Shown: piece after piece, positions 45,391-54,144 of the stretch
Layout of the letters: each line of letters begins with the position of its first letter
How positions within the stretch are numbered: position 1 is the stretch's first letter
NCBI RefSeq assembly: GCF_014850955.1
Contig: NZ_JACXSS010000001.1
Location: 3,534,001-3,598,000 of the forward strand
Direction of reading: 5' to 3'
Length of the DNA stretch: 64,000 nucleotides
Origin: Methylomonas albis
GTDB lineage: Bacteria > Pseudomonadota > Gammaproteobacteria > Methylococcales > Methylomonadaceae
Position numbers and translations under genes: made by a program
The notes under the pieces: generated by a model
What the model saw: the letters and a program-made list of their open reading frames with translations, nothing else
Database searches by the model: none
What the model was told of the DNA's origin: nothing

Positions 45391-45918
45391 CTATGCGGCG
45401 ATGCGTTTGAAAAATTCGGTCTCGGCAATAATATCTTGGTTATTTTCCACCCTATCCAGATAGACCAATCCCAATAGATGATCGAACTCGTGCTGGAAGA
45501 CGCGGGCCGGAAAATCCTGTAAGGCCAAGCGGTGGGTTTCACCTTGCTGATCTTGATATTGCACTTCGATAGCCCGGTAACGCGGCACTAGCGCCCGGAT
45601 ACCCGGCACGCTTAAACAGCCTTCCCAGTCTTTATACAATGTGCTGTCCACCATTTCGAAACTTGGATTGACCATCACAATCGGCGGCATTTCCGGAGCA
45701 TGAGGATAACGCGATGTAGGCCGGGACGCGATGATCAAAATTTGCCAGGAAGCGCCCAATTGTGGCGCAGCTATGCCGACACCGCTGGCCTCCAGCATAA
45801 TCTCATGCATGGTTTCAATCAGTTTATGGAACTCCGAGCAGGCAAAGTCGTCAACAGGCTGCGCCCGCCAGCGCAATACCTCGGCCCCCAGTTGTACTAT
45901 CGGTGTTTTTGAAGTCAT
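45391..45918 (-). CDS. def: Peptide deformylase
   Basis: A 175-residue iron or zinc hydrolase that removes the formyl group from nascent proteins. All three motifs are present: GVGIAAPQLG (1), EGCLSVPG (2) and QHEFDHLLG (3). First gene of the operon with the metallohydrolase and SoxYZ-like carrier. This is not the usual def-fmt arrangement, so it may be an additional copy. Confidence 0.95.
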   Translation of the reverse strand: MTSKTPIVQLGAEVLRWRAQPVDDFACSEFHKLIETMHEIMLEASGVGIAAPQLGASWQILIIASRPTSRYPHAPEMPPIVMVNPSFEMVDSTLYKDWEGCLSVPGIRALVPRYRAIEVQYQDQQGETHRLALQDFPARVFQHEFDHLLGLVYLDRVENNQDIIAETEFFKRIAA

Positions 45919-46117
45919 GGTTATAGCGAATATCGCATCGGCAAGTTGCGGAACATGGTGGTTTCGGGCGCAAGTATACTGCCGATTGGCAGAATCTTCC
46001 CGCCTTTACTTTACAAAGCTTTTTTGTGATATTAGCGACAGGGCCGTTACCGAAAACACGGGATTCCGTGTTGCCGACCGATTATTACAACAATTAGTTT
46101 TTTCCACAGGAGACAGT

Positions 46118-46459
46118 ATGAAAAAAATCAACAAAACCCCGTTCGCCATCGCAATCGGCGCATCTCTGCTACCAACGCTGGCAGGTAATATAGCCCTGGC
46201 AGACAACAATCCATTTGCACTGTCAGAGTTGAGCTCAGGCTATATGTTGACCGCCGAAGCCAAACCTGAAGCGGGCGCCGATAAAATGAAAGACGGTTCT
46301 TGTGGAGAAGGTAAATGCGGCGCTTCCATGAAAAAAAGCACTGAAAGCAAAGCCGCTACCGAAGGCAAGTGCGCAGGTAACAAACCCGCTACCCCAGCTG
46401 CCGACAAAGCAGCTGACGGCAAAAAAATGGAAGGAAACTGCGGCGCTAATATGAAATAA
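46118..46459 (+). CDS. Cys-rich exported peptide, HvfA-like (candidate metallophore precursor)
   Basis: A 113-residue protein from the ATG at 46118, with AGGAGA at normal spacing. Signal sequence KKINKTPFAIAIGASLLPTL ends near ALA. The mature part is low complexity (Lys, Ala, Glu, Gly) with repeated GSCGEGKCGA, EGKCAG and EGNCGA. The EGKC motifs recall HvfA-type precursors whose cysteines are changed to oxazolone and thioamide groups and bind copper. No modifying enzyme (DUF692) or partner gene is adjacent, so this is an orphan candidate. Confidence 0.6.
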   Translation: MKKINKTPFAIAIGASLLPTLAGNIALADNNPFALSELSSGYMLTAEAKPEAGADKMKDGSCGEGKCGASMKKSTESKAATEGKCAGNKPATPAADKAADGKKMEGNCGANMK

Positions 46460-46467
46460 ACGCCGAT

Positions 46468-46508
46468 AACGCCGGCTTTATCGTGATCGCAAAGCCGGCG
46501 TTTTTTTT
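46468..46508 (+). terminator. Terminator after the HvfA-like gene
   Basis: AACGCCGGCTTT and AAAGCCGGCGTT form a 12-bp stem, followed by a run of T. Confidence 0.9.
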
Positions 46509-46511
46509 ACG

Positions 46512-46835
46512 CTAAACCGAAAAACTCTCCCCGCAACCGCAGGTACCTTTTACATTCGGATTGTTGAACTTAAAGGCCTCGTTAAAACCTTCCTTGGCAT
46601 AATCCAACTCAATGCCGCTCAATTTGTCCAGATCAGACTGTTTTACCAGCACTTTCACCTCGTATTGGTCGAACACCACCTCGTCGGCTTCGGCCTGATC
46701 GGCATAATCCAACACATAGGCATACCCCGAGCAACCGGACGTTTTAACCCCCAATCGCAAACCTAAGCCTGTGCCGCGTTTTTGTAACTGTTTTTGGATT
46801 TGTTTGGCGGCACTTTCGGTAATGGTAATACCCAT
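46512..46835 (-). CDS. iscA: Iron-sulfur cluster assembly protein IscA
   Basis: A 107-residue A-type carrier that takes Fe-S clusters to target proteins. The three cysteines are in place: Cys35 ([10 protein letters not shown]), Cys99 and Cys101 (GTCGCGESF). Third gene of iscR-iscS-iscA, with a 15-bp gap. IscU, HscBA and ferredoxin genes, usually between or after, are not in the window. Confidence 0.93.
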   Translation of the reverse strand: MGITITESAAKQIQKQLQKRGTGLGLRLGVKTSGCSGYAYVLDYADQAEADEVVFDQYEVKVLVKQSDLDKLSGIELDYAKEGFNEAFKFNNPNVKGTCGCGESFSV

Positions 46836-46850
46836 TGCTAATTCTCCTAA

Positions 46851-47954
46851 CTAATTTGCTATCGACGCTTTTAAGACATCGACAAATTGATCGATTTCGG
46901 TTTCGTTATTGTCCTTACCCAGACTAACCCGGATGGCCGACCTAGCCAAAGAGGCTTCCACCCCCATAGCGACCAATACCGGACTGATCTCACCGGACGA
47001 CGCCGAACACGCTGAGCCGCTGGAAACCGCAATATTGCGCTGATCGAGTTGCATTAACAACATTTCGCCGCTGATTCCGGGAATACCAAACTGCACGGTA
47101 TTGGGCAATCTTTTGACCTGTTCTGCAAAAATCACCAAACCAGGAATGGTGCGTAGAGCCTGCTCCAATCGCGTTCTGAGTGCCAACACCCGCACGCCCC
47201 GTAACGCGGCCTCTGCCTTAGCCAATTCGGCGGCTTTGCCAAAACCCACTATTGCCGCCACATTTTCCGTGCCGGCCCGCCAGCCATACTGCTGATCGCC
47301 CCCGCGCAGCCAGGGCTTTAGAACAAAATCTTCTGCCACTACCAACGCCCCACCTCCTTTTGGCCCGTATATTTTGTGACTGGATAAACTCATCAACTTA
47401 ACGCCCAGCTTTTTGAACGAAAATGAAATCTTACCCAAGGCCTGAACCGCATCGGTATGCACATTGACACCGCGCTCAGCCAAATGTTCGGTGATGGCTG
47501 CAATGTCTTGAATAAGCCCGGTTTCATTATTCGCCAACATAACGGACGCCATGTCGCCAGCCTGCCAATTTGCTCTATCCAACGAAACTAAGGGCACTGC
47601 TCCAGCCTCATTCACCTCAAGCGTGTGCAATTGGCGGAAACGCTGCCGGTTGTACTCGGCGTTTTCGAAAATGGAGGGGTGTTCGATAGCTGAAATCGCT
47701 AGCCCCAAGCCACACGCATTCGCCAGAGCAAGCGCATTAGCCTCGGTGCCGCCGCTGGTAAACACTATCCGTGCTCCAGGAGCATCGATAAGTGCTGAGA
47801 TTTGCTCTCTGGCTATATCTATTGCACTGCGAGCGACACGACCGAGCTTGTACAGACTGGATGGATTACCATACATTGCATGCAAGTAGGGCAACATTGC
47901 CTCCACCACCCGCTCATCACAACAGGTAGTGGCGTTATGATCCAGATAGATCAT
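46851..47954 (-). CDS. iscS: Cysteine desulfurase, IscS/NifS family
   Basis: A 367-residue PLP enzyme that takes sulfur from cysteine for Fe-S clusters. Motifs: [29 protein letters not shown], the PLP-Lys in SSHKIYGPKG, and the sulfur-bearing Cys in SGSACSASSGE. It is shorter than E. coli IscS (404) and lacks the extended C-terminus that binds IscU, so it may be NifS-like. One-base overlap with iscR. Confidence 0.9.
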   Translation of the reverse strand: MIYLDHNATTCCDERVVEAMLPYLHAMYGNPSSLYKLGRVARSAIDIAREQISALIDAPGARIVFTSGGTEANALALANACGLGLAISAIEHPSIFENAEYNRQRFRQLHTLEVNEAGAVPLVSLDRANWQAGDMASVMLANNETGLIQDIAAITEHLAERGVNVHTDAVQALGKISFSFKKLGVKLMSLSSHKIYGPKGGGALVVAEDFVLKPWLRGGDQQYGWRAGTENVAAIVGFGKAAELAKAEAALRGVRVLALRTRLEQALRTIPGLVIFAEQVKRLPNTVQFGIPGISGEMLLMQLDQRNIAVSSGSACSASSGEISPVLVAMGVEASLARSAIRVSLGKDNNETEIDQFVDVLKASIAN

Positions 47955-48439
47955 TAAGCGATGCGTTTTTCCTGCCGGGGTGGCATTTCGATGACATGCT
48001 CCACGTGCTTACTCTGTCTTTTTGCCACGTCGCTGACGAAATCGCGCTCCAGCAATTGTCCAAGACTAATTTCTTTTAAATAAGCGCGAATTTGCTCGCT
48101 CAAACCCATCCACAAATCATGCGTCAGGCAGGGCTCATCGTTATGGCAGTTGGCTTTTCCGCCACATTTGGTTGAATCGACCGGCTCGTCGACTGCCTCA
48201 ATTATATCGGCAATATTGATCTCTCGGGCGCTTCGGCTAAGCGTATAACCACCACCAGGCCCTCTGACACCCTTCACCATACCGGCCTTGCGCAAACGCG
48301 CAAACAATTGCTCAAGATAGGACAAGGAAATGGTTTGTCTTGTCGCAATATCAGTCAAAGTTACCGGATTGGATTGACTGTGAAAAGCCAAATCCAGCAT
48401 CGCGGTGACCGCGTAACGCCCTTTTGTGGTAAGCCGCAT
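47954..48439 (-). CDS. iscR: Fe-S cluster regulator IscR (Rrf2 family)
   Basis: A 161-residue winged-helix regulator. The N-terminal HTH ([19 protein letters not shown]) and wing ([10 protein letters not shown]) are followed by Cys92, Cys98 and Cys104 with His107, exactly the [2Fe-2S] ligand pattern of E. coli IscR. It represses its own operon when loaded with cluster. A well-spaced promoter with an IscR-like site lies upstream. Confidence 0.93.
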   Translation of the reverse strand: MRLTTKGRYAVTAMLDLAFHSQSNPVTLTDIATRQTISLSYLEQLFARLRKAGMVKGVRGPGGGYTLSRSAREINIADIIEAVDEPVDSTKCGGKANCHNDEPCLTHDLWMGLSEQIRAYLKEISLGQLLERDFVSDVAKRQSKHVEHVIEMPPRQEKRIA

Positions 48440-48474
48440 GTCATACCCCTTACAAACTAATGAAAATAAGGTGG

Positions 48475-48503
48475 ACTATAAATAAACCCAGTAATTTGGT
48501 CAA
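48475..48503 (-). promoter_or_regulatory. iscR promoter with IscR-like site
   Basis: On the minus strand a -35 TTGACC (48498-48503) and a -10 TATAGT (48475-48480) are separated by 17 bp. The surrounding ATACTTGACCAAATTACTGG matches the half-site pattern of type 1 IscR boxes, so autorepression is likely. Confidence 0.7.
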
Positions 48504-48984
48504 GTATTCGATCACAACTCTTATCTGAAGCATCAACAAGAGCGCCAGCATTTTTCGGTAAAGCTGAAATGGGTCCCATCCGATTTCAGCGCGAAAAATT
48601 TGCTGGCAGTTTATGCCTTCGGCGGCCCCGATTCGTCCGCGTCACCTCGTTTCGACCCAACAGGGGGTCGAAACATCGGCTCTCGCATGACTTGACGCCG
48701 TGTCGCGATGCCTTGCAGGTTTTCTCCGCTTCGCTGCGAAAACCCGCCCAGCGCTACGGCTATCGGGGACTAAAAATCTTCACTTCGCTATCGCTCCGTT
48801 TCCAAGATTTTCAGCGGCTGAAATTTGAATTCGTTGGGATTCAGCGGTTGATACCTCGTTATTTTTCGAAAAACTTAAGGAAAACGGACTTAAATTTTCG
48901 AGGCGGTTGATCAAAAAGCGTTGGAACGGCAGAAATTGGAAAAATTGATATTATGCTTGTAAGGGGACATTTTCTTAATGATTT
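48504..48984. other. Gap with no gene
   Basis: A 113-codon plus frame (48569-48910) is Arg-rich with no family, and the DNA looks like inverted or decayed intergenic sequence (an inverted repeat TCGACCCxxx... around 48650-48672). I do not call a gene. Confidence 0.4.
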
Positions 48985-49737
48985 CTATTGTTTATCCTTA
49001 ATCTCGCAGTCGTCCAACACGGATATTGCTTGGCGGTGGCAACTGATGCCGGCATCGTTCAATACCTGCTGCATATCGGCTATTTGCTTATCAAGTTGAT
49101 GAATATGATCAAGCATAAGATTGATGGCATTGGCGATAGGGTCCGGCATATCGCTAGTAGCACCATAGGCGTCGAAACCGATTTTTTGGGCCATCGCATC
49201 GCGCCGCGCTTGTTCTTGCTTGGCTTTGGCATCGACTATATGCGCGGGAATACCGACTACCGTGACACCAATAGGCACCGATTTCACCACCACCGAATTG
49301 GAACCGACTCTGGCACCATCACCGATTTCAATCGGTCCCAACACTTTAGCCCCGGCACCTATCACCACACTATTGCCCAACGTCGGATGGCGTTTGCCCT
49401 TATTCCAGCTGGTTCCGCCCAAGGTTACGCCATGATATAGCGTGCAATCGTCGCCGATCACCGCGGTTTCGCCAATCACCACACCCATGCCATGATCGAT
49501 AAAGAACCGCCGGCCAATTTGGGCGCCGGGATGAATTTCGATGCCGGTCAACCATCTACCTAGGAAGGATACATATCGGCCCGCCCACCTAAAACCACGC
49601 AGCCACAGCCAATGACTACAGCGATGAATCAATACCGCGTGAAACCCCGGATAAGTCGTCAATATTTCAAAAACCGATTGCGCCGCCGGATCTCGGGCAA
49701 ATACACAATGAATATCTTCTTTAAGTCTGGACAACAT
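48985..49737 (-). CDS. cysE: Serine O-acetyltransferase CysE
   Basis: A 250-residue enzyme transferring acetyl from acetyl-CoA to serine in cysteine synthesis. The N-terminal helical domain ([13 protein letters not shown]) is followed by the left-handed beta-helix: [29 protein letters not shown] and [13 protein letters not shown]. The catalytic His and Asp region (HG, DHG) is present. A C-terminal extension of about 70 residues is polar and variable. Downstream of trmJ by 4 bp, same strand. Confidence 0.92.
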   Translation of the reverse strand: MLSRLKEDIHCVFARDPAAQSVFEILTTYPGFHAVLIHRCSHWLWLRGFRWAGRYVSFLGRWLTGIEIHPGAQIGRRFFIDHGMGVVIGETAVIGDDCTLYHGVTLGGTSWNKGKRHPTLGNSVVIGAGAKVLGPIEIGDGARVGSNSVVVKSVPIGVTVVGIPAHIVDAKAKQEQARRDAMAQKIGFDAYGATSDMPDPIANAINLMLDHIHQLDKQIADMQQVLNDAGISCHRQAISVLDDCEIKDKQ

Positions 49738-49741
49738 GGGC

Positions 49742-50467
49742 TTACTTGGTATTGTGATTTTGCGAGAAACGCAGGATACCCCGCAAAATATCCAGCTCTT
49801 TAGTATCGAGTTGGGTCCGATTAAAGATTCTACGTAAACGCCGCATAATCGATTTGGAGCGCTCCGGATGCAAGAAACCTATGTCGGCCATGGTTTGCTG
49901 CAAATGGCCATAAAACGCCTCCATTTGCTCGGCCGTCGCCAACGGTTCCTCACCGTAATCTCCCACGTTACTAAATATTTCCTGGCCCGAAGCAATGAAC
50001 AATTCGTAACCAACTACTTGCACGGCGGCAGCGAGATTCAACGAGCTGTATTCGGAATTGCACGGTATGCGCAGCAAGAAATGGCAAAGATCGAGTTCAT
50101 GGTTTTTCAAACCGGAATTCTCGCGGCCGAACACCAAGGCAATATTTTGCTCTGGGAATACACCCACCCATTTTTCGGCAGTTTGCCGTGCGGTCAAACT
50201 TGGCCAGCTGATGGTTCGGTCACGCGCACTGGCCCCCAACACAATCCGGCAATCGGCAATCGCATCCTGCAAGGAATCGAAGACAGTCGCAGCCCTAAGT
50301 ACATCGTCGGCCCCTGAGGCCCTGGCCGTGGCGTCGGCATGCGGAAAAAACTTTGGCGATACCAAGCGCAGTTGATCCATCCGCATATTTTTCATGGCTC
50401 TAGCCACCGCACCAATATTGCCGGGATGGGAAGTTTCGACTAAAACCACTTTAAAATGAGATAGCAA
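49742..50467 (-). CDS. trmJ: tRNA (cytidine/uridine-2'-O)-methyltransferase TrmJ
   Basis: A 241-residue SPOUT enzyme that methylates position 32 of tRNAs. Typical stretches are [31 protein letters not shown] and [20 protein letters not shown], forming the trefoil knot. The C-terminal region after residue 180 is variable. The neighbouring suhB is divergent, and cysE follows; this order of suhB, trmJ and cysE is known next to iscR in gammaproteobacteria. Confidence 0.93.
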   Translation of the reverse strand: MLSHFKVVLVETSHPGNIGAVARAMKNMRMDQLRLVSPKFFPHADATARASGADDVLRAATVFDSLQDAIADCRIVLGASARDRTISWPSLTARQTAEKWVGVFPEQNIALVFGRENSGLKNHELDLCHFLLRIPCNSEYSSLNLAAAVQVVGYELFIASGQEIFSNVGDYGEEPLATAEQMEAFYGHLQQTMADIGFLHPERSKSIMRRLRRIFNRTQLDTKELDILRGILRFSQNHNTK

Positions 50468-50557
50468 TGCCAGGCCTCTGCGGCTAAAAAAGCAGCGATT
50501 CTAGCAAAATTTGCTATCCTATCCGAGTTTTCTAACTGCTCATTTCCAATTCGATCT

Positions 50558-51352
50558 ATGCACCCGATGCTTAATATTGCCGTCCGCGCAGCGCGGAACG
50601 CCGGCGACCTAATCCAACGTTCCTCACAAAATATCGAGAAACTCACCATCGATCAAAAAAGCCGTAACGATTATGCCTCCGAAGTCGATCGGGCCGCCGA
50701 GCATGAGATTATCAAAGTCATTCGCGCCGCGTTTCCCGACCATGGGATTCTGGCCGAAGAAAGCGGCGAACACATAGGCAATGACTACACTTGGATAATC
50801 GATCCTTTGGACGGCACCACCAATTTTTTGCACGGCTTTCCGCAATATGCCGTGTCTATCGCGCTAAAAAACAAAAATAAATTGGAATTGGGCGTCATTT
50901 ACGACCCAACCCGCGACGAACTATTCACTGCCGAACGCGGCGGAGGCGCGATGCTGAACAATCGCAAAATCCGGGTTACCAAACAGAGCAGTATGCGCGG
51001 CGCCCTCATCGGCACTGGTTTTCCGTTCAAAACCATGGAAAATATCGAGCCCTATTTGGGCATGTTCAAAGCCGTCTGTGCCGACTCAGCGGGCATACGC
51101 CGTGCAGGAGCGGCCGCACTGGATATGGCGTATGTGGCCTGTGGTCGCCTGGATGCGTATTGGGAAATCGGCGTCAAGGAATGGGATATTGCTGCGGGGG
51201 TATTATTAGTGCAGGAAGCAGGCGGCGTCGCCACGGATTTTTCCTTTAACGACAAATACTTACAATCCGGCAACATTATCGTTGGCAACCCCAAGATGCA
51301 TCAATTGATGTACCACGCCATCGAGCCACATGTGCCGGCGCGTTTAAAATAA
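50558..51352 (+). CDS. suhB: Inositol-1-monophosphatase SuhB
   Basis: A 264-residue Mg-dependent phosphatase, also known to assist rRNA antitermination. The metal-binding motifs are EES (LAEESGE) and IDPLDGTTNFLHG, with the second Asp motif in KEWDIAAGVLLVQEAGG. Length is normal. Divergent from trmJ. Confidence 0.94.
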   Translation: MHPMLNIAVRAARNAGDLIQRSSQNIEKLTIDQKSRNDYASEVDRAAEHEIIKVIRAAFPDHGILAEESGEHIGNDYTWIIDPLDGTTNFLHGFPQYAVSIALKNKNKLELGVIYDPTRDELFTAERGGGAMLNNRKIRVTKQSSMRGALIGTGFPFKTMENIEPYLGMFKAVCADSAGIRRAGAAALDMAYVACGRLDAYWEIGVKEWDIAAGVLLVQEAGGVATDFSFNDKYLQSGNIIVGNPKMHQLMYHAIEPHVPARLK

Positions 51353-51438
51353 AGCGCAATTCGGCGTTTCGCCTAGAATTGTTATCGTCTAGCCTTTTCT
51401 TTTATACTTATCGGCTAATCAAATTATAAGAGGCCATC

Positions 51439-52347
51439 ATGGAAAAACCCTTTATCCTGCACATGCTGACTACAGCCAAGAATTTAAGCCCATTCGACGT
51501 CAATATGGCGATGGATGCTGGCTGGATTTCAGCAATCCCCTACATTAACGTTGAACCCAGCGAAGTCAGGGGCTTGGTCCAAGATGCCATTTTCTCGCGC
51601 AGTCCCAAAGGCTTGTTACGCACCGCCATTTTCATAGGCGGTCGCGAAACCAAGCAAGCTATGGACATGTTGAAAATGGCGAAAAATTCCATGGTGCCGC
51701 CTTTTGAAGTGTCGGTATTCGCAGACCCTAGCGGCGCATTCACCACTGCTGCAGGCATGGTTGCCGCCGTTGAAAAAGAACTGGCTGAAAAATTCGATAC
51801 CACACTGGAAGGTAAAAACGTGATCGCCTTGGGTGGTACAGGTCCGGTCGGTCAAGCGGCCGCAGTGATTGCTGCTCAAGCGGGTGCCAAGGTCAGAATT
51901 ATAGGCAGACAGCTCGATAAAGCCGAGCGCACCGCAGAACTGTGCAGCGAAGAATTTGGCGATGGAAAAATCATGGTACTTGCAGGTGCCGACGCCGATA
52001 AAGCCGAATACATGAAAACCGCCGACGTGGTTTTTGCAACAGGTGCGGCCGGTATTGAATTACTTAGCACCGAATTAATTTCCAAAGCCGCACAATTAAA
52101 AGTGGCTGCCGATGTAAATGCGGTACCGCCAGCCGGTATTGCCGGAATTGATGCGTTTGACAACGGCAAACCCTTAGCGGGATCCACCAGCGGCGCGGTA
52201 GGCATAGGTGCACTGGCGATAGGCAACATCAAATACCAAGCACAAAGCCGTCTGCTGAAAAGAATGCTGGAAAGCGATCAACCGCTATTTTTGCATTTCG
52301 AACACGCTTTTGAAGTCGCCCGCGAATTCATCAAATCGACCAAATAA
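51439..52347 (+). CDS. mtdB: Methylene-tetrahydromethanopterin dehydrogenase, MtdB type (copy 1)
   Basis: A 302-residue NAD(P)-dependent enzyme in the formaldehyde oxidation pathway that uses tetrahydromethanopterin, oxidising methylene-H4MPT to methenyl-H4MPT. It starts FILHMLTTAKNLSPFDVNMA, which fits MtdB rather than MtdA, and has FADPSGAFTTAAGMVA, the dinucleotide site GGTGPVGQAAA, and ADVNAVPPAGIAGIDA. Followed 47 bp later by a paralogue in the same orientation. Such genes are restricted to methylotrophs in Proteobacteria, which supports the methanotroph assignment. Confidence 0.9.
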   Translation: MEKPFILHMLTTAKNLSPFDVNMAMDAGWISAIPYINVEPSEVRGLVQDAIFSRSPKGLLRTAIFIGGRETKQAMDMLKMAKNSMVPPFEVSVFADPSGAFTTAAGMVAAVEKELAEKFDTTLEGKNVIALGGTGPVGQAAAVIAAQAGAKVRIIGRQLDKAERTAELCSEEFGDGKIMVLAGADADKAEYMKTADVVFATGAAGIELLSTELISKAAQLKVAADVNAVPPAGIAGIDAFDNGKPLAGSTSGAVGIGALAIGNIKYQAQSRLLKRMLESDQPLFLHFEHAFEVAREFIKSTK

Positions 52348-52394
52348 TTAGCTAAGCTCCCCAAAGTCTGCCTATCACAGAGGGTAAGGTAAAA

Positions 52395-53300
52395 ATGGCA
52401 AAACGCAGCATACTCCACATGTTCGACCCGATGCCAAACAACAGTCCGTTTGACATTAACATGGCACTCGATGCAGGTTTTGATGTGCTCATGCCCTACT
52501 CCAATGTCAAACTGGAGAGCATTCACAATTTGACCCAAGATGCGATTTTTTCGCGCAGCCCGTCGGCCAGCAAAAAAACCGCGATATTTATCGGTGGCAG
52601 AGATATGGGCATGGCTATCGACATGCTGCAAGCCACCAAACCGGCCATGGTGCCGCCGTTTGAAATTTCCGTATTCGCGGACCCCAGCGGCGCCTGCACC
52701 ACTGCAGCGGCATTAGTAGCGTGCGTGGAAAAAGCCCTGAAAGATCATCATGGCAAGGAACTGAAAAACTGCAAAGCAGTTGTTTTCGGCGGCACCGGTC
52801 CGGTGGGCATCGCCACCGGCGTAATAGCATCCTTACAAGGCGCCGAGACAATCTTGGTGGATCATCTATCAATAGATTCCGCCAAGGATGCAGCCAAACA
52901 ATACAATCGGCGCTTTGGCGCCAGTATGACCGGCGGCGTAGCACGCAATGACGAAGAAAAAGCAGCGTTAATAGCCGATGCAGACCTAGTATTTTGCACC
53001 GCAAAAGCCGGCATTCGCGTAATCAATGCAGCCGTGCTGGCACAAGCCAAACAATTAAAAGTAGCGGGCGACGTTAATGCCGTACCGCCATCCGGCATAG
53101 AAGGCATAGAACTTAACGATTTATCTACGCCGCTGACCTTGGCCAATCAGTCAGCTAACGCAGTCGGAGTCGGTGCGCTGGCGATAGGCAATGTTAAATA
53201 CCAGCTGCAACATGAGTTGTTAAAACTGATGCTGGAAGCAGAAAAACCAGTATTTCTTGATTTTCGCGAAGCCTTCACCAAAGCCCGCACCTTGGTCTAA
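52395..53300 (+). CDS. MtdB-type dehydrogenase (copy 2)
   Basis: A 301-residue paralogue of the preceding gene, clearly diverged but with the same frame: SILHMFDPMPNNSPFDINMA, IFIGGRDMGMAIDML, FADPSGACTTAAA, FGGTGPVGIATG, VAGDVNAVPPSGIEGI. The start carries an AGAGGGTAAGG upstream. Presence of two tandem copies suggests different cofactor preference (NAD against NADP), or one acting in a different direction. The pair is followed by a terminator, so it is a two-gene operon. Confidence 0.85.
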   Translation: MAKRSILHMFDPMPNNSPFDINMALDAGFDVLMPYSNVKLESIHNLTQDAIFSRSPSASKKTAIFIGGRDMGMAIDMLQATKPAMVPPFEISVFADPSGACTTAAALVACVEKALKDHHGKELKNCKAVVFGGTGPVGIATGVIASLQGAETILVDHLSIDSAKDAAKQYNRRFGASMTGGVARNDEEKAALIADADLVFCTAKAGIRVINAAVLAQAKQLKVAGDVNAVPPSGIEGIELNDLSTPLTLANQSANAVGVGALAIGNVKYQLQHELLKLMLEAEKPVFLDFREAFTKARTLV

Positions 53301-53306
53301 GTACTT

Positions 53307-53339
53307 CAGGGCTGTGCGTTAATCAAACACACGGCCCTG
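53307..53339. terminator. Terminator between mtdB copies and gacA
   Basis: CAGGGC and TGTG pair with GCCCTG and CACA around an ATT-rich loop, with a small bulge. It separates the convergent mtdB operon and the regulator gene. Confidence 0.55.
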
Positions 53340-53343
53340 CTAT

Positions 53344-53982
53344 TTAGAGAGCATCTAAATAACTAAATTTGACCGCCAGCCTGGTTAACTCCACATCGTT
53401 TTTTATCTTTAGTTTATGATACAAACGATAGCGATAGGTGTTGATAGTCTTGTCACTCAACTGCAAGGCTTCCGACATTTCCTGGATACTCTTACCGGAT
53501 AAAATCAGCCGCACCACTTCCGCCTCCCGCTGGGAAAGCTGCAAAAAAGGCGAAACATCTGCGCCAGGCAAAAACTGAAAAGCCAAATTACTGGCCACAT
53601 CCTGGCACAAATACCGCTTACCGGAAATCACCGATTTAATCGCCGCCACCATTTCGCTGACAGGCGAAGCCTTGGACACGAAACCGACTACACCCAATTT
53701 CAGCAACTGCTGCGGTATAGGCCCATCGTTATGCACCGACAACGCAATGATTTTAATCGAAGGCTGCGATTGCAGTATGCGCCGACACGCTTCAAACCCG
53801 CCTATTCCCGGCATATTAATATCCATCAAAATCACATCAGGTGGCTCTCGCTCGACAACGCGCAAAGCCTCCTCGCCACAATTACATACAGCGACCACCA
53901 CAATATCCTTTTCAGCCGCCAATAGCGCCTCTATGCCGCTTCTGACAAGCTCGTGATCATCAACCAGCAATACTTTAATCAT
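53344..53982 (-). CDS. GacA/UvrY-type response regulator
   Basis: A 212-residue response regulator with a CheY-like receiver (VLLVDDHELVRSG, phospho-Asp in DVILMDINMP, and Lys in FVSKASP) and a C-terminal LuxR-type HTH (LSQREAEVVRLILSGKSIQE, then LSDKTINTYRYRLYHKL). The ATG at 53982 is chosen for GGAAG upstream; an earlier ATG at 54042 lacks one. It is likely to be controlled by a BarA/GacS kinase elsewhere and to drive small RNAs that counteract CsrA, which is encoded in this window. Confidence 0.88.
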   Translation of the reverse strand: MIKVLLVDDHELVRSGIEALLAAEKDIVVVAVCNCGEEALRVVEREPPDVILMDINMPGIGGFEACRRILQSQPSIKIIALSVHNDGPIPQQLLKLGVVGFVSKASPVSEMVAAIKSVISGKRYLCQDVASNLAFQFLPGADVSPFLQLSQREAEVVRLILSGKSIQEMSEALQLSDKTINTYRYRLYHKLKIKNDVELTRLAVKFSYLDAL

Positions 53983-54144
53983 AACTTCCTTTTCCTGGAC
54001 TTCTATCCAACCAAGTTTCCCAAATTTCATCGACAACAGCAACGCTAAAAGTTAATAGAATAAACCCAAATAGCGTTGGTGATTCGTGGTTTTAGCGTTT
54101 AGCCGTTAAAATAGCGGTTTTGATAAACCAACCTCAGGTCCACC

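Noticed and set aside
48569..48910. A 113-codon plus-strand frame
   Set aside because: Arg-rich, no ribosome site, no family; looks like decayed intergenic sequence.
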